Assembly: GCF_001305575.3 (NCBI RefSeq)
Contig: NZ_CP012373.2
Span: forward strand, 1,984,001-2,048,000
DNA: 64,000 nt
Source: Beggiatoa leptomitoformis
GTDB lineage: Bacteria > Pseudomonadota > Gammaproteobacteria > Beggiatoales > Beggiatoaceae
Direction: 5' to 3'
Shown here: piece after piece, positions 19,378 to 28,435 of the stretch
How the letters are laid out: each line of letters begins with the position of its first letter
Numbering within the stretch: position 1 is the stretch's first letter
The notes under the pieces: model-generated
Databases searched by the model: none
What the model was told of the DNA's origin: nothing
What the model saw: only the letters and a program-made list of their open reading frames with translations
Program-made: the position numbers and the translations under genes

Positions 19378-19676
19378 TTACCCCGCATGAAAATAACTAT
19401 TTCCCCCATGTTCCCCCATGTTTTTCTCGTTCCCACGCTCCTGCGTGGGAATGCCTATTGCGTCGCTCTAGCGGCGCGGATGCTTGAGAAGCGTGGGAAC
19501 GAGTTCGCTGGTGCAGATTTGTAACCTGCAGCGTAACATTTCAGCTTATTCTGACGTTCTCAAATGTTCCAGTCGGGATTACAAACCCCGACCAGTTAGG
19601 GTTATGCGCTTTAAATCGAGACCTGCTAGGTCTTAACAAAAATGCGTTACCCCGCATGGAAATAACTATTTCCACC
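19378..19676. repeat. repeat-rich intergenic segment bounded by 30-bp direct repeats
   Basis: A 30-base sequence beginning TTACCCCGCATG occurs at 19378-19407 and again at 19647-19676 with two mismatches; the second copy includes the last codons of the TPR gene. Between them lies a palindrome: CTCGTTCCCACGCT (19426-19439) with its perfect complement AGCGTGGGAACGAG (19490-19503), and an inner hairpin TTCCCACGC/GCGTGGGAA (19430-19451). GTTCCCACGC-type palindromes are familiar dispersed intergenic repeats in bacteria with expanded genomes. A TTCCCCCATG pair also repeats directly at 19401-19420. Confidence 0.8.
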
Positions 19677-21267
19677 ATTTTTTTAGTTTATCGATGATGG
19701 TTTGCGGTTTTTCAGGTTCTTCAATAATGGGTTCAGCTTTAGGCTTTGGTGCTGTTTTAGGCTGTTGCATTTCATTGAGGAGTTTTTGGTAATTTTGATA
19801 ACCTATTTCATAGTCTGAATGTTCTGCCCCAGTGATGGGTTCAGCTTTAGGCTGTTGCATTTTATTGAGAATTATTTGGTAATTGTGATAAGCCGTTTTA
19901 TAGTCTGGATGTTCTTCCCCTAGTTTTTTCTTAATAATTTCAATAGCCTGTTGCAACAAAGGTAAAGCCTGTGCGTAGTCGCCTTGGGCTTCATACAGCG
20001 TAGCAAGATTATTAAGGCTATGAGCCGTATGAGGATGTTCAGCCCCTAAGACTTTTTCATCAATGGCTAATGCCTGTTGCAACAAAGGCAAAGCCTGTGC
20101 GTAGTCGCCTTGGTCTTGATACAGCATGGCAAGATTATTAAGGCTACTAGCCGTATGAGGATGTTCAGTCCCTAAGACTTTTTCACGAATGGCTAATGCC
20201 CGTTGCAACAAAGGTAAAGCCTGTGCGTAGTCGCCTTGGGCTTGATACAGTCCAGCAAGATTATTAAGGCTCTGAGCCGTATGAGGATGTTCAGTCCCTA
20301 AGACTTTTTCATCAATGGCTAATGCCCGTTGCAACAAAGGTAAAGCCTGTGCGTAGTCGCCTTGGGCTTGATACAGTCCAGCAAGATTATTAAGGCTCTG
20401 AGCCGTATGAGGATGTTCAGTCCCTAAGACTTTTTCATCAATGGCTAATGTCCGTTGTGACAAAGGTAAAGCCTGTGCGTAGTCGCCTTGGTCTTGATAC
20501 AGCAAAGCAAGACCGTTCAAACTCTGGGCAATTTCTAAATGATTCGGATTATCTGCATATAATTTCTCTCGCCACTGCAAAGCAGGTGCTAGATATTCTT
20601 GTGCTTGAGAATAATGACCCGCTTGACGTAAAGCCTCGCCCGCACCGTATAAACAAGTGCTATATAACGCTCTAAATAAGCGAGTTTCCGAACGGGTTAA
20701 ATCATTTTTATACGGGGGAACGGGTAAGACTTCAGAGGCTTTGTGCCATTCCCATGCAGATTTTTCATAATACCCTTGATAGTCAAATAGTTCTGCGCGA
20801 GCGGCATGTAATCGATAAAGAATATACCAAAAATCTGGGTGTAATTCGCGCAGTGATGAACTTGTCAATAATTCAATTGCCCGCTCCATGATGTCGGGGA
20901 ATTGTTGATAATTCCCATCATTCGCGGCTTGTGTTAAAGCTGTATGCAATTGTTGAATAATAGGTTGTGCTTTTATTGACTCGGGGAGATTAGCAAATAA
21001 TTCTTCAATTTGTTGCGTATGAGTTAAATACGCCTCAACTTCACGTTGAACTAACAACAGTCGTTGTGTCTCGTTAAGTTTTTGTGTGGCACAATCTCGC
21101 GCAATACGCTGTAACACTTGGTCAGCAATAATAAAATTTTCTAATAAAGCGTTGTGCGTATCAACAGCAACGCCATTGATAATAATGTTCCGTCCCGCCT
21201 GCTGAATCGTAATATTACTATCTGAAACCCCTTCAATATGGATGTTACCAACGGTTTTATCGTTCAT
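19666..21267 (-). CDS. TPR-repeat protein with an N-terminal IQQAGR(D/N)I-type motif
   Basis: 533 residues from the ATG at 21267. The first 30 residues hold GNIHIEGVSDSN followed by ITIQQAGRNIIIN, nearly the same as the C-terminus of the small protein encoded just upstream. Residues about 100-240 are helical without clear repeats; then five 42-residue kinesin-light-chain-type TPRs with consensus SLNNLAGLYQAQGDYAQALP, and a shorter sixth. The tail has two related NYQ-x-L-N-x-MQQPKAEP segments and a basic end. No enzyme domain. Placement of the shared motif at the N-terminus of a repeat-bearing sensor suggests a receptor for the neighbouring small protein; this is inference. Confidence 0.82.
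   Translation of the reverse strand: MNDKTVGNIHIEGVSDSNITIQQAGRNIIINGVAVDTHNALLENFIIADQVLQRIARDCATQKLNETQRLLLVQREVEAYLTHTQQIEELFANLPESIKAQPIIQQLHTALTQAANDGNYQQFPDIMERAIELLTSSSLRELHPDFWYILYRLHAARAELFDYQGYYEKSAWEWHKASEVLPVPPYKNDLTRSETRLFRALYSTCLYGAGEALRQAGHYSQAQEYLAPALQWREKLYADNPNHLEIAQSLNGLALLYQDQGDYAQALPLSQRTLAIDEKVLGTEHPHTAQSLNNLAGLYQAQGDYAQALPLLQRALAIDEKVLGTEHPHTAQSLNNLAGLYQAQGDYAQALPLLQRALAIREKVLGTEHPHTASSLNNLAMLYQDQGDYAQALPLLQQALAIDEKVLGAEHPHTAHSLNNLATLYEAQGDYAQALPLLQQAIEIIKKKLGEEHPDYKTAYHNYQIILNKMQQPKAEPITGAEHSDYEIGYQNYQKLLNEMQQPKTAPKPKAEPIIEEPEKPQTIIDKLKKWWK
19905..20534 (-). repeat. 126-bp tandem repeat, five units, coding for TPRs
   Basis: The string GCCTGTGCGTAGTC recurs at 19967, 20093, 20219, 20345 and 20471, exactly 126 bp apart, so each unit encodes one 42-residue TPR. 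The units starting near 20219 and 20345 are almost identical at the DNA level. Such homogeneity points to recent duplication or gene conversion; repeat number is likely to vary between strains. Confidence 0.92.
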
Positions 21268-21275
21268 CACTGTGC

Positions 21276-21536
21276 CTATTTGCGATTAATAACAATATCA
21301 CGACCTGCTTGTTGAATATTCACATTGCCAGCGACGGATTGTATCGAGACATTGCCAAAATGCGTTGTTGGCTCGTTGCCGCCACTATCTGCACTTCCAC
21401 GCGACGCTAAGGCTTGTTTTATTTCCTCTATTTGTTTCCCTAATGCGAATTTTTGTGCGGCACTGGTTTCTAACACAAACGCTTTTTCTAAAAAAACCAA
21501 TTTTTCCTGTAATAATGCGGCAACCTCGTCCATCAT
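21276..21536 (-). CDS. small protein with C-terminal IQQAGRDI motif, partner of the TPR protein
   Basis: 86 residues. Residues 1-48 are a two-helix, coiled-coil-like domain (LLQEKLVFLEKAFVLETSAA, then KFALGKQIEEIKQAL), a pattern I associate with short effector-associated modules. A Ser/Gly-rich linker follows, and the C-terminus reads FGNVSIQSVAGNVNIQQAGR then DIVIN, matching the N-terminus of the next gene over about 28 residues. Start at the double ATG (21536/21533) behind a GGGGGA ribosome-binding site. The stop lies 8 bp before the TPR gene start, so they form one operon. Confidence 0.7.
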   Translation of the reverse strand: MMDEVAALLQEKLVFLEKAFVLETSAAQKFALGKQIEEIKQALASRGSADSGGNEPTTHFGNVSIQSVAGNVNIQQAGRDIVINRK

Positions 21537-21640
21537 ATCCCCCGTGTTTAGAATGAGTGCTAAATATCATAACGATTTTAATATACTATCTTTTAAGTTT
21601 TTTTCACATTGAGAAGCCCCCATAAATTTGCTATTTTTAA

Positions 21641-23326
<1,686 letters not shown>

Positions 23327-23344
23327 CGTAGGGATAAAAACGCC

Positions 23345-23379
23345 AAAACCTGACAGGTTTTTAAATCTTGTCAGGTTTT
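23345..23379. terminator. bidirectional terminator after pyrG
   Basis: AAAACCTGACA (23345-23355) pairs perfectly with TGTCAGGTTTT (23369-23379) around a 13-nt loop. It lies between converging pyrG and the dehydrogenase gene, and both sides end in A/T, so it should work in both directions. Confidence 0.85.
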
Positions 23380-23389
23380 AGATAAGTGG

Positions 23390-24274
23390 CTAGATTTTCC
23401 GAGTCAATCGGGTAATTAAACTGGATGTATCCCACCGATTTCCGCCTTTATCTTGCACATCGGCATAAAATTGGTCGACCAATGCCGTAATGGGTAATGT
23501 TGCACCATTTTGTCGGGCTTCTGTTAAACATAAGCCTAAATCTTTGCGCATCCAATCCACCGCAAAGCCGAAATTAAATGCTTTATCAACCATTGTTTTG
23601 CCCCTATTTTCCATTTGCCAAGATTGCGCCGCGCCTTTAGAAATCACGTCTAATACCAATTTCATATCCAGCCCCGCCTGCTCGCCAAAATGAACGGCTT
23701 CTGATAAGCCTTGCAATAACCCCGCGATGCAGATTTGATTAACCATTTTAGTAAGTTGTCCCATGCCTGCATTTCCCATTAGCGTAACGGCTTTTGCATA
23801 CGCAGAAATCACAGGCTGTACTTGCGCAAAAATCTCGGCTTCTCCTCCCACCATCACCGTTAAAATCCCTTTTTCTGCCCCTGATTGTCCACCCGATACA
23901 GGCGCGTCCAAAAAATGAAACCCTTTTGCTTGAGCAATGCTGAATAATTCGCGCGCAATATCCGCTGAGGTGGTTGAATGGTCAATAAAAACCGCATGAG
24001 GAGCTAGGGTATGAAACGCGCCTTGTTCGCCAATCGTCACCGCTCGTAAGTCGTTATCATTCCCCACACAAGAAAATACAATATCCATTCCCTGTGCAAG
24101 CTCGGCGGGTGTTTTCGCGCTTGTTCCTGAATATTGTGCTTGCCATTGTGTCGCTTTTGCTGGGGTGCGATTGTAAACGCTGACTTGATAGCCCTGTTGT
24201 GCGAGATGTCCCGCCATTGGATAACCCATTGTACCTAAACCTATAAAACCAATTTTGCTATTTTTATCGTACAT
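23390..24274 (-). CDS. NAD(P)-dependent 3-hydroxyisobutyrate dehydrogenase-family oxidoreductase
   Basis: 294 residues of the beta-hydroxyacid dehydrogenase family (MmsB, GarR/GlxR, GLYR). Rossmann motif IGFIGLGTMGYPMAGHL at the N-terminus, substrate-binding signature FLDAPVSGGQSGAEKG, and the catalytic Lys in GAGMGQLTKMVNQ-like text (GNAGMGQLTKMVNQ). The C-terminal helical domain (FNFGFAVDWMRKDLGLCLTE) is as expected. Tartronate semialdehyde, succinic semialdehyde or 3-hydroxyisobutyrate are all possible substrates; the context, a single gene, does not decide. Confidence 0.88.
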   Translation of the reverse strand: MYDKNSKIGFIGLGTMGYPMAGHLAQQGYQVSVYNRTPAKATQWQAQYSGTSAKTPAELAQGMDIVFSCVGNDNDLRAVTIGEQGAFHTLAPHAVFIDHSTTSADIARELFSIAQAKGFHFLDAPVSGGQSGAEKGILTVMVGGEAEIFAQVQPVISAYAKAVTLMGNAGMGQLTKMVNQICIAGLLQGLSEAVHFGEQAGLDMKLVLDVISKGAAQSWQMENRGKTMVDKAFNFGFAVDWMRKDLGLCLTEARQNGATLPITALVDQFYADVQDKGGNRWDTSSLITRLTRKI

Positions 24275-24729
24275 GTTATTTCCTTGTTTATTATCTGAAT
24301 CAGGATATTCAGGCTTAAAAAGCCTTGATAATTAATGCGTTTATATCCGTTAAATCTGAAAACTACAGTCGTTAGTTGATTTTACTTAACCCTTTAATTC
24401 TTCAATTGTAAAAAAGTGGTTAATATTATGTAATATAAAGTATTATCCTAAGTATCCATTTTACGTTAAACATTTTGTCACACGCAGGGCAAATAATGAT
24501 GAATATAATGGTTGTTTGCCTTGAGGCATTATTAGTGATGAATATGCCGAATTGTTTTGCAATCAGTATGAGGCAATAGAACGTTTAGCTTATTCCGTCA
24601 CGTTTCTATTGTAAAAATAAAGATAGTATCTATTAAGAGGATGTCTGTTAGTTTATATAGGCAAATAATTGCGGTGACATCGCTATTTATCACTATCTCG
24701 CTTTATCACAACTTACATAAGAGGACACT
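24275..24729. other. intergenic region between dehydrogenase and ParA-like genes
   Basis: 455 bp of AT-rich DNA between divergently transcribed genes. AAGAGGA (24719-24725) before the ATG at 24730 is the ribosome-binding site of the ParA-like gene. No open frame with coding character, RNA gene or parS-like inverted repeat that I can recognise. Confidence 0.5.
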
Positions 24730-25419
24730 ATGAAGAATATCCATTTTATTGGTGGGGAAAAAGGCGGGGTTGGTAAATCCGTCGTAGCACGGATTTTAGC
24801 GCAGTATTGTATTGATAATGACTTACCTTTTATCGGGCATGATAGCGACCGCTCACATGGAACGTTTACCCGTTTTTACGCAGACTTTGCTTCTCCGATG
24901 ACCGTTGACGAATATGCGCAGTTAGACCAGTTAATTGAAGAGATGTTGACAACGGAAGACAATCGTATTTTAGTGGATTTAGCCGCACAAACGATTCAGC
25001 CTTTATCACGTTGGATAGAAGAAAGTGAATTACTTGATTTATGCGCTGAACAAGAAATCAAGCTGACGTTTTGGCATGTGATGGATGGAAGTAAGGATTC
25101 CGTTGTATTGTTGGATGAGTTATTAAGTAAATTTGGTGATGGGGTTAGTTATGTAGTGGTTTTAAATCACGGACGCGGACAACCCTTTGATATTTTTAAT
25201 ACCTCACCTATCAGACAACGTGCATTAATGTTGGGTGCGAAGTTGATTGAATTACGGGCATTACAAAGTAGCACCATGCAGAAGATTGATAAGGCAAACG
25301 CCAGTTTTTGGAATGCGATTCATTTGAAAGAAACCAATGGGCTAGGATTAGTAGAGCAACGCCGTGTAAAAGTGTGGCTCGCCGATGCTTATGAATCATT
25401 AAAATTGTTAGACGTGTAA
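24730..25419 (+). CDS. orphan ParA/MinD-like ATPase
   Basis: 229 residues. The N-terminus has the deviant Walker A box GGEKGGVGKSVVA (signature Lys11, Lys16), the mark of ParA/MinD/CobQ-like ATPases. HDSDRSHGTFTRFY takes the place of the Walker A' region, and RILVDLAAQT is the Walker B-like strand. It is shorter than chromosomal ParA and has no ParB or MinE neighbour; similar stand-alone proteins occur on plasmids and integrative elements. Its partner is unknown. The gene is flanked by a long promoter region and a strong terminator, so it forms its own unit. Confidence 0.82.
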   Translation: MKNIHFIGGEKGGVGKSVVARILAQYCIDNDLPFIGHDSDRSHGTFTRFYADFASPMTVDEYAQLDQLIEEMLTTEDNRILVDLAAQTIQPLSRWIEESELLDLCAEQEIKLTFWHVMDGSKDSVVLLDELLSKFGDGVSYVVVLNHGRGQPFDIFNTSPIRQRALMLGAKLIELRALQSSTMQKIDKANASFWNAIHLKETNGLGLVEQRRVKVWLADAYESLKLLDV

Positions 25420-25443
25420 CGATTTTAGACAGGTAGAATTAAG

Positions 25444-25470
25444 AAAGACGCGATTTTTCGCGTCTTTTTT
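25444..25470 (+). terminator. intrinsic terminator after the ParA-like gene
   Basis: AAAGACGCGA (25444-25453), TTTT loop, TCGCGTCTTT (25458-25467) followed by more T. Ten perfect base pairs with a tetraloop and T run; classic Rho-independent terminator. Confidence 0.93.
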
Positions 25471-25521
25471 ACTGAAAAAATATTCTGTACTGTTCAAACG
25501 CAACGCTTAAGTACCCTAAAG

Positions 25522-26238
25522 TTATAACAATACCGACACGAATAACGGCACAAGAATCGCCGTGCTGATTCCATTTAATCCCATCGCTAAGCCTGCAAAT
25601 GCGCCCATTTCTGTATGAATTTGCAACGCCCGTGCTGTGCCTATCCCATGTGAAGCCAAGCCAATTGCAAAACCACGTACGCTGTTATCTTCTATGCGGA
25701 CAATATGCAGTAAGGCAGGTGCGGTTACAGCACCCACAATGCCCGTTAAAATAACCAAAACTGCAGTTAATGAAGGTTCTCCCCCAATTTCTTGTGCAAT
25801 GCCCATTGCAATGGGAGTAGTGATAGATTTTGGCAACATGGATAATAGACTGGTTTGTGATAAGCCTGTTAAGAATCCTAATGCCCACACAGAGAGAATA
25901 GCGGTTGTAGAACCAATGACTAATGTTAATAACAAGGGAAACCAGTGTTGTTTTAAACGGTCATAATATTGGTAAAGTGGAATAGCTAAGGCAACTGTTG
26001 TAGGCCCTAGCAGGAAATGAACAAATTGCGCACCATTAAAATAGGTTTGATAAGGTGTATGTGTAAGTTGTAACAGTATAACAAGACACAACATGCTAAA
26101 TAACACAGGGTTAAGCAGGGGAATTTGTCCGTAATGATGGTAAATGCGTTGTGTGAGCCAGTAAATGCTAAGAGTTAGGCTTAACCAAAGTAGTGGCGTT
26201 TGGGCAAGATATACCCAAATCGTATTTAAATCATTCAT
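25522..26238 (-). CDS. lrgB: LrgB/CidB-family membrane protein
   Basis: 238 residues from the ATG at 26238, which overlaps the lrgA stop by one base (TAATG); the open frame runs further upstream but only inside lrgA. About seven to eight hydrophobic segments, and the conserved signatures MLPKSITTPIAMGIAQEIGG and GLASHGIGTARAL of the LrgB family. With LrgA it forms a holin/antiholin-like pair linked in other bacteria to murein hydrolase control and, in plants and some bacteria, to export of small carboxylates such as glycolate or pyruvate. Which role applies here is unknown. Confidence 0.9.
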   Translation of the reverse strand: MNDLNTIWVYLAQTPLLWLSLTLSIYWLTQRIYHHYGQIPLLNPVLFSMLCLVILLQLTHTPYQTYFNGAQFVHFLLGPTTVALAIPLYQYYDRLKQHWFPLLLTLVIGSTTAILSVWALGFLTGLSQTSLLSMLPKSITTPIAMGIAQEIGGEPSLTAVLVILTGIVGAVTAPALLHIVRIEDNSVRGFAIGLASHGIGTARALQIHTEMGAFAGLAMGLNGISTAILVPLFVSVLL

Positions 26239-26588
26239 TAGGTTTTCCCTTCCCAAATTTTTAATAGGGTTTTCAATGTCCATGCTGTAACGAGTAACGT
26301 TATCCACGTACTTCCCAGCAGGGTAATGGTTATTGAAAGCCATTCCTGTTGTAGCAAGCCGATATGCACCATAATGCCAACACCAGCAGGGACGAAAAAA
26401 AGAGAAAGATGTTGGAGTAATCCTTGTGCAGTTTGTTGGAGAAAATGGGGAACATGACCGTGCCAAATGAACAAGAAAAAGAGGAGAAGCATTCCTAATA
26501 CAGGGCCGGGAATGGGGAGATGTAGGGCGCGAACGGTGATTTCCCCAATAAGTTGTAAACCGAGAAGAATGGCAAAAGCATTAAGCAT
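26238..26588 (-). CDS. lrgA: LrgA/CidA-family holin-like protein
   Basis: 116 residues with four membrane segments, starting AFAILLGLQLIGEITVRAL and containing the family signature LPIPGPVLGMLLLFF followed by LQHLSLFFVPAGVGIMVH. Translationally coupled to lrgB through a TAATG overlap. No LytTR/LytSR regulator is nearby in this window. Confidence 0.9.
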   Translation of the reverse strand: MLNAFAILLGLQLIGEITVRALHLPIPGPVLGMLLLFFLFIWHGHVPHFLQQTAQGLLQHLSLFFVPAGVGIMVHIGLLQQEWLSITITLLGSTWITLLVTAWTLKTLLKIWEGKT

Positions 26589-26725
26589 GATAAAGTGATG
26601 AGTGCGTTAAATGAGAGAGAAAAGCGGTTACTTTATTGATTATTCGCGTGAGTTTGGCATCATTTGCTGAGAAGAACGCGACTTTAGAATAGATTACTCA
26701 CAAGTCGCGTTTTTATTGCGGTGGT

Positions 26726-27715
26726 TTATTCGTCAATCAATATGCTATGTGGTACACGTCCAACAGGGACAGACTTTTCTACTTTAAGCGTTGCGGTGTC
26801 AATAATAGAAACATCATCACTCATGCCGTTAGTAACAAATAATAAACTGCCATCTTTGTTCAGTGTTGCTCCCCATGGGCGATTACCAACCAACACGTAG
26901 TTTTTTACTTCATTACTGGTTGTATCTACAACAGCAACGTGATGCGCCCGTCCTAAAGTGACATATAAGCTTTTACCATCCTTGCTTAAAACCAAGCCGA
27001 CAGGGGTCACTTCTTCAGGACGAAAGCCTTTAGGTGCAAATTTAATTTCGCCTGTTACTGCATTTTTTGCAGTATCGATAATGCTGACAGTACCACCAAT
27101 TTCGCTAGAGACATATAAACTCTTTCCATCAGCCGTGAGTGCAAAACGGCGCGGGCGTGTATTAACAATGATGTTAGCCTTAACAACGGGCTTGGTTTTA
27201 TCTGTTACGTCAATAACATGTACCATATTAGCAACTTCAGAAGTTACATAAACTGTATTGCCATCATGGCTAACTAACACACCTTCAGGTTCTTCACCCA
27301 CTTCTACTTGGGCAATCGTTTTTTTAGCAACCATGTCATAAACACTTAACGCACCATCATCTTCATTAGATACATATAAGTACTTACCTTCTGGGCTAAG
27401 GTCAAATATTTCAGGTTCTTCCCCCACATCTAGGCTATCAACAACCGCCAGTTTGGCAATGTCAATCACATCAATCCGATTACCATCTCCGCAAGCAACA
27501 TAAATCAAGTCGTGCGCAGGACTGAATTGTAAGTGACGAGGTTGTTCGTTGGTTTTAATTAGTTGGCGTTTTTCATAAGTTTTTCCATCTAGCACAATAA
27601 CAGCACTGTCACTTTCTAAACTTACAAAAATGTTTCCTGTTGCCGCATTAGCAGGAAGAGTGAAACATGTTAGTAGAGATACTGCTACCAATCCCGATTT
27701 ACCAAAAATAGACAT
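26726..27715 (-). CDS. secreted YncE-like beta-propeller protein
   Basis: 329 residues. A Sec signal peptide (VAVSLLTCFTLPANAA) precedes about seven repeats of the YVTN type: IYVACGDGNRIDVIDIAKL, LYVSNEDDGALSVYDMV, VYVTSEVANMVHVIDV, LYVSSEIGGTVSIIDTA, LYVTLGRAHHVAVVDT, LFVTNGMSDDVSIIDT. The set resembles the periplasmic beta-propellers found with PQQ-dependent alcohol oxidation, but no pqq or dehydrogenase gene is near. Ligand and partner unknown. The gene is monocistronic, with AAGGAGAG upstream (27721-27728) as ribosome-binding site. Confidence 0.85.
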   Translation of the reverse strand: MSIFGKSGLVAVSLLTCFTLPANAATGNIFVSLESDSAVIVLDGKTYEKRQLIKTNEQPRHLQFSPAHDLIYVACGDGNRIDVIDIAKLAVVDSLDVGEEPEIFDLSPEGKYLYVSNEDDGALSVYDMVAKKTIAQVEVGEEPEGVLVSHDGNTVYVTSEVANMVHVIDVTDKTKPVVKANIIVNTRPRRFALTADGKSLYVSSEIGGTVSIIDTAKNAVTGEIKFAPKGFRPEEVTPVGLVLSKDGKSLYVTLGRAHHVAVVDTTSNEVKNYVLVGNRPWGATLNKDGSLLFVTNGMSDDVSIIDTATLKVEKSVPVGRVPHSILIDE

Positions 27716-28435
27716 TTTTTATCTCTCCTTAACCACATACGATGAATATGAAAATGAGCCTTAATGTTATTACTTTTCGCGTAATAAAACATGCCTAGAA
27801 TTTTGTATCTAGTTTTCTTTAGTTAATAAAAGGTTATGTAGCTGTTTAGAATATTTACTAAAATAATCTTAATATATATTAATACCCTATAACATGTATT
27901 GGGTTGTTTAAATGATAGTTTTCGTTGCGTATAAAAATGTTAAATCGGATATTTGCGGGGTTTGTATCATTTAAAAAAAATAGTTGTACTAAAACACATT
28001 AGAGGATAAATGTAATAATCTGCCGAGTCAGAGTTTTCAATATTGAATAAGTATAAAAGTTATTTTATTGATAATCATTGGAATTATGGTAATTCTAAAA
28101 ATTTTGATTCAAATGGTCTTTTATCAGAAAAATGACTCATCCTTATTTTTCTAACATAACCAAAAAAGCAGCGAGTATGTGTGAATAAGTTTGTCCTAAA
28201 CTGTGTGGAAATGTATGTATTTTTCTGGAAACAGGAAAAAATTTCTTCCTGATATAACAAGGTTTTTTTAGCTTTTTTTATTTTGCTGTTCTGACTGTAT
28301 CAACAAGCTGAATAGTTGTTGTGTTAATATCCAACAAAAGCGTTAAGATATGCCATGAAACAAACATAATCCCTACCAGTGGTCTATTTTTTGCACTGGT
28401 ACTGTATTTTCATAAACTTGATGGAGAGCGATAAC
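27716..28435. other. long AT-rich intergenic region before the histidine kinase gene
   Basis: 720 bp between divergent genes. It ends with GGAGAG (28423-28428), the ribosome-binding site that sets the kinase start at 28436. The rest is AT-rich with homopolymer runs; I see no coding frame, tRNA or strong hairpin. Room for promoters and operators for both genes. Confidence 0.5.

Noticed and set aside
19905-20534. CRISPR-like array from regularly spaced repeats
   Set aside because: The repeats are 126 bp, contiguous and coding for 42-residue TPRs; there are no unique spacers.
26653-26671. Second sigma-54 promoter (TTTGGCATCATTTGCTGAG)
   Set aside because: The GG and GC are only eight bases apart, not ten, so it does not fit the -24/-12 geometry.
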